From assembly GCF_000971295.1 (NCBI RefSeq), contig NZ_LANJ01000016.1:62001-126000 (forward strand): a stretch of DNA of 64,000 bases, read 5' to 3'. The notes below the pieces were generated by a model. That model was given only the letters and a program-made list of their open reading frames with translations, searched no databases and was not told the origin of the DNA. The DNA comes from Devosia epidermidihirudinis. GTDB taxonomy: Bacteria; Pseudomonadota; Alphaproteobacteria; Rhizobiales; Devosiaceae. Each line of letters starts with the position of its first letter. Positions within the stretch are counted from its first letter, which is position 1. Below, piece after piece: positions 27,339 to 35,446 of this stretch. A program made the position numbers and the translations under genes.

Positions 27339-28202
27339 TTATCTCGAGCGTGAAACTTGGGAAGTGTCGCCGTGGTCGGCCGCCAGCAGGGCGCGCAGAC
27401 GGTTGGCATCGGCGGGAGTGGCCGGATTATAGACGATCATGCCGAGGTCGGGTCGGCCGTCCACCGCGAAGCCGGAATACTCCAGCTCGATCAGCCCAAG
27501 AACGGCGTGATCGAGCCGCTTGGTGCCCTCGCCATGGCTGTGCACATCATGGTCCCTCCACATGGCAGCAAATTCGGGGCTGATGGCGCTGAGCTCGCTG
27601 ACCAGTTGGGTGATGGCGCTGGACGCACCGGCCCGTGCCGCGTCGGCGCGAAACGCCGCGACCACGAACCGTGCCATCCTGTCCCAGTCGAGCTGGGCAG
27701 CGCGAATATCGGGCCGCCCGAAGATTAGCCGCAGGATATTGCGCTCTGCGGCGGGCAGACTGCCGTAATCGGTCAGGATCAGCGCGGCGGCGCGGTTCCA
27801 CGCCACTACGTCCCAGGTCGCTGTCTTGATGATGGCGGGGCTGATCTCGAAGGCATCCAGCAGGCGTTGCAGGCGCGGCGTCACCGCATCGACGGCGCGG
27901 TACTGCACTTCGGGTGGGCGACCGAGCCCAAGCATGAACAGGTGCTCGCGCTCCACCTCGGTCAGCATCAACCCATTGGCGATGCGGTTGAGCACGTCCG
28001 CCGAGGGCGCGCCGCCGCGCCCCTGTTCCAGCCAGGTGTACCATGTCGGGCTGATATTGGCGCGCTGCGCCACTTCTTCGCGGCGCAGGCCGGGCGTACG
28101 CCGTCGCCCTGCGGAAAAGCCCAGCGCCACCGGGTCGAGCCGTTCCCGCCGATCCCTCAGATACGCCCCCAGCAGATTTCCCGAGCCCGTCGTCGCCGCC
28201 AT
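27339..28202 (-). CDS. Helix-turn-helix regulator with MmyB-type ligand domain
   Basis: 287 residues. The XRE-type helix-turn-helix is at about 10-80 (GLRREEVAQRANISPTWYTWLEQGR), then an MmyB-like PAS-related domain (WDVVAWNRAAALILTDYGSL and the later RLDHAVLGLIELEYSGFAVDG). This architecture is common in regulators divergently transcribed from a short-chain reductase, as here. It probably represses the neighbouring SDR gene. The MmyB domain binds a fatty-acid-like ligand in some members. Two CGGGATA direct repeats lie between the genes. Confidence 0.9.
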   Translation of the reverse strand: MAATTGSGNLLGAYLRDRRERLDPVALGFSAGRRRTPGLRREEVAQRANISPTWYTWLEQGRGGAPSADVLNRIANGLMLTEVEREHLFMLGLGRPPEVQYRAVDAVTPRLQRLLDAFEISPAIIKTATWDVVAWNRAAALILTDYGSLPAAERNILRLIFGRPDIRAAQLDWDRMARFVVAAFRADAARAGASSAITQLVSELSAISPEFAAMWRDHDVHSHGEGTKRLDHAVLGLIELEYSGFAVDGRPDLGMIVYNPATPADANRLRALLAADHGDTSQVSRSR

Positions 28203-28219
28203 GCTGTTACCAATTATAC

Positions 28220-28248
28220 CGGGATAAGATCACTACTTTAACGGGATA
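28220..28248. promoter_or_regulatory. Direct repeats CGGGATA between regulator and SDR gene
   Basis: CGGGATA at 28220-28226 and again at 28242-28248 are spaced 22 bases start to start, about two helical turns, in the short divergent region. They are a likely binding site for the MmyB-type regulator. Confidence 0.45.
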
Positions 28249-28291
28249 GAGAATAGGCGCTGATCGGGGAAAGACCAATGGAGCAGTTCAC

Positions 28292-29182
28292 ATGCAGATC
28301 TTTCTCACCGGCGCGACCGGGTTTATCGGTTCGGCCGTTCTGGCCCAATTGCTGGGGGCTGGCCATCAGGTGCTGGGCCTCACCCGATCGCAGGCTGGCG
28401 CCCGCGTGCTGGCAGCAGCGGGGGCCCAGCCCCATCTCGGCGATATCGAAGACCTTGATGGCCTCCGCCGCGCGGCGGCCTCGTGCGATGGGGTGATCCA
28501 CACCGCGTTCGACCACAATTTCGCTGAGTTCGCCGCCAATTGCCAAAAGGATGGGCGGGCCATCACGGCGCTGGGCCAGGCGCTGATGGGGTCGGATCGT
28601 CCACTGGTCATTGCCTCGAGCACGGCAATGGGCGCGACGAAGGCGGGCGAACCTGCACGCGAAAATGAGTTCGATGCACAGAGCCCCAATCCCCGCGTCG
28701 CCTCCGAGCGCGCCGGTGCCGCTCTGCTCGAGCGCGGGGTCAACCTGTCGGTGGTGCGGCTGTCCCAGATCCACAACACAGTCAAACAGGGCCTCGTGAC
28801 CGATGTGATCGATCTGGCCTGGCACAAGGGGGTGTCCGCCTTTGTCGATGCGTGCGACAATTGCTGGTCGGCCACCCATCTTGATGACGCGGCGCGCCTG
28901 TTCCGGCTGGCGCTGGAAAAGGGCCAGCCCGGTGCGCGCTATCACGCGACCGATGAAGGCGCGATCCCGTTCCGCGATATTGCTGAAGCCGTCGGGGCCT
29001 ATCTGGGCGTGCCCACCCTGTCAGTGGCCCGGCCCGATTGCGCTGCCCATTTCGGCTGGCTCGCCGCGTTTGTTGGCAAGGATATGTCGGCCAGCAGCGC
29101 CCGGACGCGGTCCGAACTCGATTGGACACCCACCGGACCTGGCCTGCTCACCGATATCGCCAATATGGCAATCAAAGCCTGA
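28292..29182 (+). CDS. Extended SDR-family NAD-dependent epimerase/dehydratase
   Basis: 296 residues with GGAG eight bases before the start. The Rossmann motif is GATGFIGSAV (TGxxGxxG), as in atypical and extended SDRs. The usual YxxxK pair is not obvious (the region reads ASSTAMGATKAG), so this may be an atypical NmrA-like member. It is divergently transcribed from the MmyB-type regulator, a frequent pairing in proteobacteria. The substrate is unknown. Confidence 0.85.
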   Translation: MQIFLTGATGFIGSAVLAQLLGAGHQVLGLTRSQAGARVLAAAGAQPHLGDIEDLDGLRRAAASCDGVIHTAFDHNFAEFAANCQKDGRAITALGQALMGSDRPLVIASSTAMGATKAGEPARENEFDAQSPNPRVASERAGAALLERGVNLSVVRLSQIHNTVKQGLVTDVIDLAWHKGVSAFVDACDNCWSATHLDDAARLFRLALEKGQPGARYHATDEGAIPFRDIAEAVGAYLGVPTLSVARPDCAAHFGWLAAFVGKDMSASSARTRSELDWTPTGPGLLTDIANMAIKA

Positions 29183-29258
29183 GCCACCCCGGCATCTGCC
29201 TCTGGATATTTGCCCGCCTGCGCGGCACAGTGAGCCCGGGGTAGGGGACACGCCGGAC

Positions 29259-30071
29259 ATGATCGACATCGACGCCTGCAGGACAATCCTGGTGGTTTCA
29301 CCGCACCTTGACGATGGCGTGCTCAGCGTTGGCGGCCTGATCGAGCGGGCCGCCGTCAATGGCGCCGATGTTATCGTTGCCACGGTGTTCACCGCCGATA
29401 GCCCGCAGGGCGGTGCGCTCTCGCCGCTGGCGCAGGAGCTGCACGGCATGTGGAATCTGGGCGCCAATCCCTATGCCCCGCGGCGCGACGAAGACGAGAT
29501 TGCCGTAACCTCGCTCGGTGCGCGGCCGGTGTTTGGCGGCCTGCTCGACGCGCTCTATCGCACCAGCCATGGCGGCGCCCCGCTTTATCCGACACGCCAG
29601 TCAGTGTTTGCCGCGCCCCATGTCGATGATCCGATCGGCGCACCATTGCTGCAGCTGCTACAGGGCTGGGTCACCGATTTCGCGCCCGATCTGGTGTTGG
29701 GGCCGCTGGGTGTTGGTGGCCATGTCGATCATGCCGTCACCACAAGGGCGCTGTATCGTCTGGCCGCACAGCGCCCGATCCAGTTGGGCCTTTACGAGGA
29801 CATGCCGTACGCCACCGGCCTGTTCCCGCCCAATGCGCCCGATACGGTCGCGGCGGCGCTGCGCCGCTCGCCCTTTGCGCCCAAGGGGTCCAGTCTGATT
29901 GCCGTCGATCTGCCCGGCAAGCTCGGCGCCATTGCTGCCTATGCCTCCCAGATTGCCGATATTTTCCCCAATGGGCTGGCGTTCGGCTCCGTCATCGACA
30001 ATTACATGCGCAGCCACACCGAAGACGGCGTCTATAGCGAGCGCCTGTGGGACGTTCTGGCCCGCGCGTGA
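29259..30071 (+). CDS. PIG-L family deacetylase
   Basis: 270 residues from ATG 29259. The family Zn motif SPHLDDGVLS (H, D, D) is at about 13-22 and the second His is in GGHVDHAVTTRAL. The fold is LmbE/PIG-L, Zn-dependent N-deacetylation of GlcNAc-type or other acetamido compounds. The YEDMPYAT segment is typical of bacterial members in glycan or secondary-metabolite loci. It lies 76 bases after the SDR gene on the same strand, so co-transcription is possible but unproven. No glycosyltransferase is nearby. Confidence 0.85.
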   Translation: MIDIDACRTILVVSPHLDDGVLSVGGLIERAAVNGADVIVATVFTADSPQGGALSPLAQELHGMWNLGANPYAPRRDEDEIAVTSLGARPVFGGLLDALYRTSHGGAPLYPTRQSVFAAPHVDDPIGAPLLQLLQGWVTDFAPDLVLGPLGVGGHVDHAVTTRALYRLAAQRPIQLGLYEDMPYATGLFPPNAPDTVAAALRRSPFAPKGSSLIAVDLPGKLGAIAAYASQIADIFPNGLAFGSVIDNYMRSHTEDGVYSERLWDVLARA

Positions 30072-30125
30072 GCCCTCGGCAAAAATCGGCGTGGCGCGCC
30101 CTCGCAAAGCCAGATCGTTCAACCT

Positions 30126-30145
30126 ATATCGTAAAATTACGATAT
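30126..30145. promoter_or_regulatory. Perfect inverted repeat operator before the LLM gene
   Basis: ATATCGTAA (30126-30134) and TTACGATAT (30137-30145) are separated by AA. The site ends 13 bases before the start codon and overlaps the start of the ribosome binding region. AT-rich dyads of this kind are bound by ArsR- or MarR-type repressors. No such regulator adjoins this gene. Confidence 0.6.
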
Positions 30146-30158
30146 TATGGAGTTCGTC

Positions 30159-31136
30159 ATGGTTGCGCTGTCTATTCTCGATCTCGTCCGGGTCAACGAG
30201 GGGTCGGGACCCAAAGCGGCATTGGACAATGCGCGCGCCGCTGCGGCACATGCCGAGCGCCTGGGCTATACGCGTTTCTGGGTCGCCGAACACCACAACA
30301 TGCCCGGCATTGCCAGTGCTGCCACCTCCATCGCGCTGGCCCATATTGCCGCCGGCACCGCCACGATCCGCATCGGCGCAGGCGGCATCATGCTGCCCAA
30401 CCACGCCCCCATGGTCATCGCCGAGCAGTTCGGTACCTTGGCTCAGCTCCATCCTGGCCGTATTGATCTTGGTCTGGGACGCGCACCCGGCACCGACCAG
30501 ATGACCATGCGCGCTCTGCGCCGCTCCCTCACCAATTCGGATAATTTCCCGCAGGATGTGCTGGAGTTGCAGGCCTATTTTGCCCCCGCAGAACTCAATC
30601 AGCGCCTGCAGGCTGTGCCCGCCGCTGGCACCGAGGTGCCGCTGTGGATCTTGGGCTCCAGCACCTATGGCGCGCAGCTGGCCGCCGAGCTCGGCCTGCC
30701 CTATGCCTTTGCCTCTCATTTCGCGCCCGACGCCTTGATGCCGGCGCTGGAGATTTATCGCAGCCGGTTCAAGCCTTCCGAGCAGCTGGCGGCGCCTCAT
30801 GCGATGATCGGCGTCAATATCATCGCCGCTGAAACCGACGCCGAGGCGCGGCGTCTGGCCACCACCCAGCAAATGTCCTTCGCCAATATTTTCCGGGGCG
30901 CGCGCGGGCTCAGCCAGCCCCCGATCGACGATATCGAAGCCTATTGGTCACCGGCAGAAAAGGCGCAGGCGGCGCACATGCTGGCCCATTCCATCTACGG
31001 CTCGCCCAGCACGGTGCGCGCAGGCATCGCCGATCTGGTGGCACGGACTGGCGCCGACGAGCTGATGATCGTCTCGGATGTTTTCGATCACGCGGCCCGG
31101 ATGCGCTCTTTCGACATCATTGCCGAGAGCCTCTAG
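30159..31136 (+). CDS. Luciferase-like (LLM) flavin-dependent oxidoreductase
   Basis: 325 residues from ATG 30159, chosen over the ATG four codons upstream because GGAG lies six bases before it. It has the bacterial luciferase fold of the MsnO8 subgroup: [10 protein letters not shown] at the N-terminus, [13 protein letters not shown] near 45-57, [15 protein letters not shown] near 76-90 and [13 protein letters not shown]. The family uses reduced FMN to oxygenate or desulfonate organic substrates. It is a single gene, controlled by the inverted repeat directly upstream and closed by a strong terminator. The substrate is unknown. Confidence 0.9.
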   Translation: MVALSILDLVRVNEGSGPKAALDNARAAAAHAERLGYTRFWVAEHHNMPGIASAATSIALAHIAAGTATIRIGAGGIMLPNHAPMVIAEQFGTLAQLHPGRIDLGLGRAPGTDQMTMRALRRSLTNSDNFPQDVLELQAYFAPAELNQRLQAVPAAGTEVPLWILGSSTYGAQLAAELGLPYAFASHFAPDALMPALEIYRSRFKPSEQLAAPHAMIGVNIIAAETDAEARRLATTQQMSFANIFRGARGLSQPPIDDIEAYWSPAEKAQAAHMLAHSIYGSPSTVRAGIADLVARTGADELMIVSDVFDHAARMRSFDIIAESL

Positions 31137-31162
31137 CGCCAACGGGCGCGCACAAACCACGT

Positions 31163-31188
31163 GGGGCCGCCGCAGCGGCCCCTTTTTT
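31163..31188 (+). terminator. Rho-independent terminator of the LLM gene
   Basis: GGGGCCGC (31163-31170) pairs with GCGGCCCC (31175-31182) around CGCA and is followed by TTTTTT. Confidence 0.92.
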
Positions 31189-31209
31189 GCGCGTAAAGTC
31201 CGGGCGGGC

Positions 31210-31653
31210 TTATTGGTCGATCTGGGTGACCAGACCATCGAAAATCTGCCGCACGCGATTGGGGACGCGGGCGCCATTGAGGGCATCGAGATTGGCGGGC
31301 GCGCTGCCCACCACGATCAGCCCCACCATGCCCATGGCAAAGTGCGGCGCGCATTTATAGCCATAGGCCCCCTCGACATCGAAGGTGACCTCGATTTCCT
31401 CGTTGATCTTGCCCTTGAAGGGTGCCGCGCCTTCCGGAATCATTCCCGCGATGGTTTCGGCGTTGTGCCCCTTGTCGGTGGCGATGAACTTGACGGTATC
31501 GCCCTTTTCGATCTGCAGGAACGCCGGCTCAAACACCATCTGCCCGGCTTCGCCGCGGTTCATCATCTTGATTTCATGATCTGCCGCCATGGCGCTCATC
31601 GTCAGGGAGAGCATGATTGGGGCGACGATCATGGCGAGCTTACGGTTCAGCAT
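31210..31653 (-). CDS. Pseudoazurin (blue copper protein)
   Basis: 147 residues from MLNRKLAMIV; the longer frame upstream overlaps the neighbouring gene. The signal peptide cleaves at AMA-ADHE (about residue 23). Type 1 copper ligands are all present: H63 (KGHNAE), C101, H104 and M109 in YGYKCAPHFAMGM with the family spacing. It is a periplasmic one-electron carrier, best known as donor to nitrite or N2O reductases, but no denitrification gene is in the window. It is the last gene of an overlapping operon with the exported flavoprotein, which suggests that it accepts electrons from that enzyme. Confidence 0.93.
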   Translation of the reverse strand: MLNRKLAMIVAPIMLSLTMSAMAADHEIKMMNRGEAGQMVFEPAFLQIEKGDTVKFIATDKGHNAETIAGMIPEGAAPFKGKINEEIEVTFDVEGAYGYKCAPHFAMGMVGLIVVGSAPANLDALNGARVPNRVRQIFDGLVTQIDQ

Positions 31654-32245
31654 GGGTGTGTCCTTCAATAGAGGTCGTTTGTGTTTCAAGCCAGGCTCGG
31701 AGGCCAGCTGCGTCTCCGGTCGCGACCGTGGCGCCGCGGCTTGCAAAAAGGTCTGGGTATTGGGTTTGGGCACTGGCGCCGCCCAGATAGGTCGGCAGTG
31801 CTGCCAGATCGCGGGCGGCAATGGGCATGCGATCAAGGTTCTCTGGCCAGGCGGCATCCATCACCGCCAAGGCATGGACCCGGTCGGGCCAGGTCAGGGC
31901 GAGCAACAAGGCCATGGTGCCGCCCTCGCCCACGCCCAAAAGCCCCACCTTGCCGTGGCCGGACCGCTCGAGCAGCAATTGCTCCAGCTGAAACAGGCCA
32001 TCGCCGAGCGTGGACAGTTCGGGGTTATGTTCGGGGCCGACGTACCAGAAATAGCCGAGCGGCAACCCCGCCCCGCCATAGGTCTGGGTCCGGCCCGATT
32101 GCACCGCAATCCGCCGGGTGAGGGCGGGCAGCAAGGAGGCGCCAATCGTGCGCGCCTGATCGAGGTCGGACAAACGCGGATGCAGAACCAGCCAGGTTGG
32201 GGCCGTAGTCGGGCCGTCCGTATAGGTGTGAAGTAAACTGCTCAT
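31640..32245 (-). CDS. Alpha/beta-hydrolase-fold protein lacking the serine nucleophile
   Basis: 201 residues from MSSLLHTYTD. The order of segments (LVLHPRL, the YFWYVGPEHN loop, nucleophile-elbow-like LLGVGEGGTMALLLAL, then DRVHALAVMDAAWPEN) is that of a small alpha/beta hydrolase. The elbow reads G-V-G-E-G, so glycine 106 stands where the catalytic Ser, Cys or Asp should be. There is no signal peptide. It sits between and overlaps (14 bases) the pseudoazurin gene and follows the flavoprotein by 44 bases. It may be a degenerate enzyme or a binding protein of the pathway. Function unknown. Confidence 0.7.
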   Translation of the reverse strand: MSSLLHTYTDGPTTAPTWLVLHPRLSDLDQARTIGASLLPALTRRIAVQSGRTQTYGGAGLPLGYFWYVGPEHNPELSTLGDGLFQLEQLLLERSGHGKVGLLGVGEGGTMALLLALTWPDRVHALAVMDAAWPENLDRMPIAARDLAALPTYLGGASAQTQYPDLFASRGATVATGDAAGLRAWLETQTTSIEGHTHAEP

Positions 32246-32289
32246 GATTGTGCCGGATATGGCGCCGGGATATCCCGGCGCCATAGTCC

Positions 32290-34002
32290 TCAGGCCTGCT
32301 TCATGGCGTGTTCGGCGGCCAGGTATCCAAAGGTAATGCCAAGGCCCAATGTGCCCCCGCCACCCAGATAGCTCTTGCCGGACGGAGACGCGCCAGCATT
32401 GCCCGCCACATAGAGACCGGGAATGGGCTGGTCATGAATATCGACCACCTGCGCGTTTTCGTCGAACACCGGGCCGCCCTTGGTGTCGAGCGTTCCGCCC
32501 GCCAGCAGCACGGCAAAGTAGGGGCCGGTGTCCGACAGCGGCGCCATGTATGGATTGGGCAGACCACGATCCACGCGCACGGCATGGAAATAGGCATCGA
32601 TCGGCGCTTCGCCCCGGTGGAAGTCGGTGTCTTTGCCGGTTTCGGCAAAGGTGTTGTACCGACCAATCGTCTCCTTGAGATTGTCGAGGAAAGCTGGATC
32701 CAGCTTATAGGGGCCAATCCGGTCTTCCAGGCTGTCAAAGCGCACCTGCACCGCCTCGGTAAGCGCCTCAAGCGTGTCGGCCTGGATGACATAGTTCGGG
32801 ATATCCGAGCCCGGTTCGGGGATCAGCATGCCGCCAAACTCGCGGGCCTTTTCGTCGAAAATGAACACCTGGTAGAGGTTGGGATAGTCGCCGGTCCACT
32901 GATCGTAGACGGCGTGCGAGCGACCGCGTTCGGGATAGACGTATTTTTCGTCATACATGCGCTGGCCAAACTTGTTGACCGCGATCGAACTGTCGCCGCC
33001 CAAAAAGAACACGCCGCTTGGCACGCTGGAATATTCAAGCACTTCCTCGAGGATTTCCTGCTGGTTCCAGGCTTCGTTGAGGTTGCCCAGCTTTACCCCG
33101 ATCTGGCTCGACATCAGGATGAGGTCGCCCTCGTTGGTTGGCACGGCACAGCCGCCCAGAATAGGCGTGCGCAGAAAGCCCGTGGCCATTTCCTTGTTGT
33201 GGGTGAAGCCACCTGTGCCAAAGACCACGCCCTTTTTGGCGCGGAAACGCTTGGTGCCGTCAGTGGTGGTGGCTTCAAGACCAATGACGCGGCCGGTTTC
33301 ATCACGCAGGATCTGGGAGACACGGTGGCCAACCTCGATGCGCCCGCCATGATCTTCCACATACATCGACAGATAGACGATCATGTCGCCGCCATACCCG
33401 ATCGAGCCGTCTTCGGAGCGCGTCGCCATCTGGCGGCCACGGATATCGGCATTCTCGACCAGCTGGGCGTGATAATCGGGCGCTGGCTTGCCATCCCAGG
33501 ACAGGAACATGGTGGAGGGCAGCGCGCCGGTATCGTCCAGCGTTTTGGCGATCCGGGCGCCCTGATCATAGAAGTGGTCGAGCAGCTTGTAGTTGCGCTC
33601 GTAAAGGCCAAAGGTCGGGCTGCCGGGCCGATAGAGCTCGGGGAACGCCACGCGTGCGCTATAGCGCAGGAAATCTTCCTTGGTGTCGACAATGCCCTTG
33701 GCATGCATGTGATGGTTGTTGGGCACCCACCAGCCGCCGCCAGATTTGGACGTGGTGCCGCCGACATATTCCGCCTTTTCCAGCACAATGACCGAACCAC
33801 CGTTCTGGATGGCCGAAACGGCGGCAGCCAAACCGGCGCCACCGGAGCCAGCAACAACGACGTCGGCCTCGCCGTCCCAGGCAAATTCTTCAGCTTGAGC
33901 CGCTGTTATTGTGGTGGCGCCAAGTGCCGTGCTGGCAACGCCAAGACCGGCAGCGCGCATGAATCCACGGCGCGAAACGCGCGACTCTTCAGTGTTAGAC
34001 AT
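32290..34002 (-). CDS. Tat-exported FAD-dependent oxidoreductase (fumarate reductase/ketosteroid dehydrogenase type)
   Basis: 570 residues from MSNTEESRVS. The twin-arginine signal SRRGFMRAAGLG is at 10-21 with cleavage near AQA-EEF. FAD-binding motif VVAGSGGAGLAAAVSA is followed by LEKAEYVGGTT and SGGGWWVPNNHHM. The C-terminal FAD segment GKSYLGGGGTLGLGITFGY is like 3-ketosteroid dehydrogenases and flavocytochrome c. No heme or Fe-S motif is present, so an external periplasmic electron acceptor is needed; the pseudoazurin in the same operon is the obvious candidate. It is divergent from a MarR regulator. The substrate is unknown. Confidence 0.88.
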   Translation of the reverse strand: MSNTEESRVSRRGFMRAAGLGVASTALGATTITAAQAEEFAWDGEADVVVAGSGGAGLAAAVSAIQNGGSVIVLEKAEYVGGTTSKSGGGWWVPNNHHMHAKGIVDTKEDFLRYSARVAFPELYRPGSPTFGLYERNYKLLDHFYDQGARIAKTLDDTGALPSTMFLSWDGKPAPDYHAQLVENADIRGRQMATRSEDGSIGYGGDMIVYLSMYVEDHGGRIEVGHRVSQILRDETGRVIGLEATTTDGTKRFRAKKGVVFGTGGFTHNKEMATGFLRTPILGGCAVPTNEGDLILMSSQIGVKLGNLNEAWNQQEILEEVLEYSSVPSGVFFLGGDSSIAVNKFGQRMYDEKYVYPERGRSHAVYDQWTGDYPNLYQVFIFDEKAREFGGMLIPEPGSDIPNYVIQADTLEALTEAVQVRFDSLEDRIGPYKLDPAFLDNLKETIGRYNTFAETGKDTDFHRGEAPIDAYFHAVRVDRGLPNPYMAPLSDTGPYFAVLLAGGTLDTKGGPVFDENAQVVDIHDQPIPGLYVAGNAGASPSGKSYLGGGGTLGLGITFGYLAAEHAMKQA

Positions 34003-34017
34003 TTTCCCTCTCCCTCG

Positions 34018-34033
34018 GATCGAAGTTTCGATC
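34018..34033. promoter_or_regulatory. Palindrome next to the flavoprotein start
   Basis: GATCGAAGTTTCGATC: perfect 7-base arms GATCGAA and TTCGATC around GT, 16 bases upstream of the flavoprotein start. It is a possible regulator site. Confidence 0.45.
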
Positions 34034-34038
34034 GCACG

Positions 34039-34066
34039 CAAACTTGTACGGCACCATACGAGTTGG
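34039..34066. promoter_or_regulatory. Candidate MarR operator
   Basis: CAAACTTGTACGG and CCATACGAGTTGG form 13-base arms matching at 10 positions with a 2-base spacer, midway between the divergent MarR gene and the flavoprotein operon. Confidence 0.5.
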
Positions 34067-34106
34067 CAAGCCCCTTTGCGTTGTCGGGCGGCATTTTCAG
34101 GAGTAC

Positions 34107-34616
34107 ATGCGAAGAGTGGAACCGGAGCGACCGTCTGTGGGCACAGGACCTGAAAACAAGTCGGCAGCGAGTCTGCCAACCTGGGAAGAAAAAGGTGATC
34201 TTCTCTACATGCTGCATGAGCTGTCGCGGCTCATGGCGACCTGGTTCGATCAGGCGGTGCACCATCTGGGGGTGACGCATTCGCAATGGTGGATGCTTAT
34301 GCACCTGCACCGGCATAACGGCTCCACCCAGAGCGAACTGGCCGCCATCTGCATGATGGGCAGGGCGGCAGCGGGTGAGCTGATTGCCCGCATGGAAGAG
34401 CGCGGCCTGGTGTTTCGCATCAATGACGAGGCCGATGCGCGCATCAAGAGGGTGTTCGCCTCCGATGCAGGGCTCGCTCTGCTGGGCTCGATGGATGAAG
34501 AGACTCGGCGCCTCTACGACATCGCCTTCGCCCGCGTTGGCAATACCGAGTTTCACAACGCCCGCAGTGCCATGGCCCAGATGCGTCTGAACATGCTGGA
34601 CACGCTTAAGCCCTGA
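34107..34616 (+). CDS. MarR-family transcriptional regulator
   Basis: 169 residues from ATG 34107, chosen because AGGAG lies five bases upstream; an earlier Met at 34044 falls inside the operator region. The winged helix-turn-helix of the family is visible (HSQWWMLMHLHRHNGSTQSELAAICMMGRAAAGELIARMEERGLV), then the wing (RINDEADARIKRVFASDAG) and a dimerisation helix. It is divergent from the flavoprotein-pseudoazurin operon and presumably represses it until the substrate, likely an aromatic or lipophilic compound, is present. Confidence 0.9.
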   Translation: MRRVEPERPSVGTGPENKSAASLPTWEEKGDLLYMLHELSRLMATWFDQAVHHLGVTHSQWWMLMHLHRHNGSTQSELAAICMMGRAAAGELIARMEERGLVFRINDEADARIKRVFASDAGLALLGSMDEETRRLYDIAFARVGNTEFHNARSAMAQMRLNMLDTLKP

Positions 34617-34719
34617 TTGATGCCCGTCTGGCCCTGGCCACAAAAAAGCCGGGGGCCGGGGGCTCAATGGTGGTGGGACCGGCGACCGCATCCTTGAGTC
34701 GCTGGCATGGAGGACTGCT

Positions 34720-34920
34720 ATGCGAAAACTCGGACCCATTGCGCTCGTCGTTATTAGCGCGCTCTCGCTCACAGCATGCACGACCACACAGCGCACCGTG
34801 ACTGGCGCAGCTATCGGCGGTGCCAGTGGTGCTTTGGTGGGTGGGGCCCTTGCCGGCTATGGCGGCGCCGTTATTGGTGGTGCCGGCGGCGCCGCAGTCG
34901 GCAGCTTGCTCGCCAATTAG
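34720..34920 (+). CDS. Small glycine-zipper lipoprotein
   Basis: 66 residues: a signal peptide with lipobox (LSLTAC, Cys 20), then a short Thr-rich linker and a glycine-zipper helix pair (AAIGGASGALVGGALAGYGGAVIGGAGGAAVG). This matches the small YMGG/glycine-zipper lipoproteins of alphaproteobacteria, which insert into or under the outer membrane. GGAG lies eight bases before the ATG and a terminator follows. The function is unknown, and many such genes respond to envelope stress. Confidence 0.8.
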   Translation: MRKLGPIALVVISALSLTACTTTQRTVTGAAIGGASGALVGGALAGYGGAVIGGAGGAAVGSLLAN

Positions 34921-35446
34921 CCGTGATTGGTGCTGGCCGATTGTCGAAGCGCTACGGCTGGCGCAAATCGGGACGGCGTTATCCGTCTCATATGATCGCT
35001 GCGGCGGCGTGAAATCAAACAAATCAACGGCATAGGACTGCAAGGGCGCGCCGTTTCCGATGCGCCCTTTTTGCCACGGACGATCAGCGATGGCCTTCTG
35101 GGAGGGGGCGGTGCCAGCCGGAAGCCGACGCCTGCTCGATAGTTGGCATTGCGCGCCGGGTAGCGCCCGCGCATTCTTAGCGAGCTAGATCAAACGCACG
35201 GCCGGGCGAATAGTGTTCCGAGTAAAGATCCGATTTTTGCTGTGCTGCGGACGACTCAGTATTCCTGCGTACTGCAAATTAATGGCGTATTAACCATTTT
35301 TCTCAAATGTATATGGCGGCGCGTTTGCTCCTGCGCAGCAGGCTACCCATGCGCATTGCCTGCGTGGCGACTGTTGTTGCCGATTTTGTTTCTAATCATA
35401 CGGATGAGTTCAAGACTTACATCGATACAGTGATGCGAGGACGCCT
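34921..35446. other. 525-base gap upstream of the autotransporter
   Basis: No reading frame here looks coding. The first 130 bases end in the terminator of the lipoprotein gene. The remainder becomes AT-rich from about 35170 to 35440 and probably carries the autotransporter promoter and a long 5' leader. Confidence 0.5.
35042..35072 (+). terminator. Rho-independent terminator after the glycine-zipper gene
   Basis: AAGGGCGC (35042-35049) pairs with GCGCCCTT (35062-35069), followed by further Ts to 35072. It lies 120 bases past the stop. Confidence 0.7.

Noticed and set aside
31210..31653. Denitrification locus suggested by pseudoazurin
   Set aside because: No nitrite, nitric oxide or nitrous oxide reductase gene is present; the operon context is a flavoprotein.
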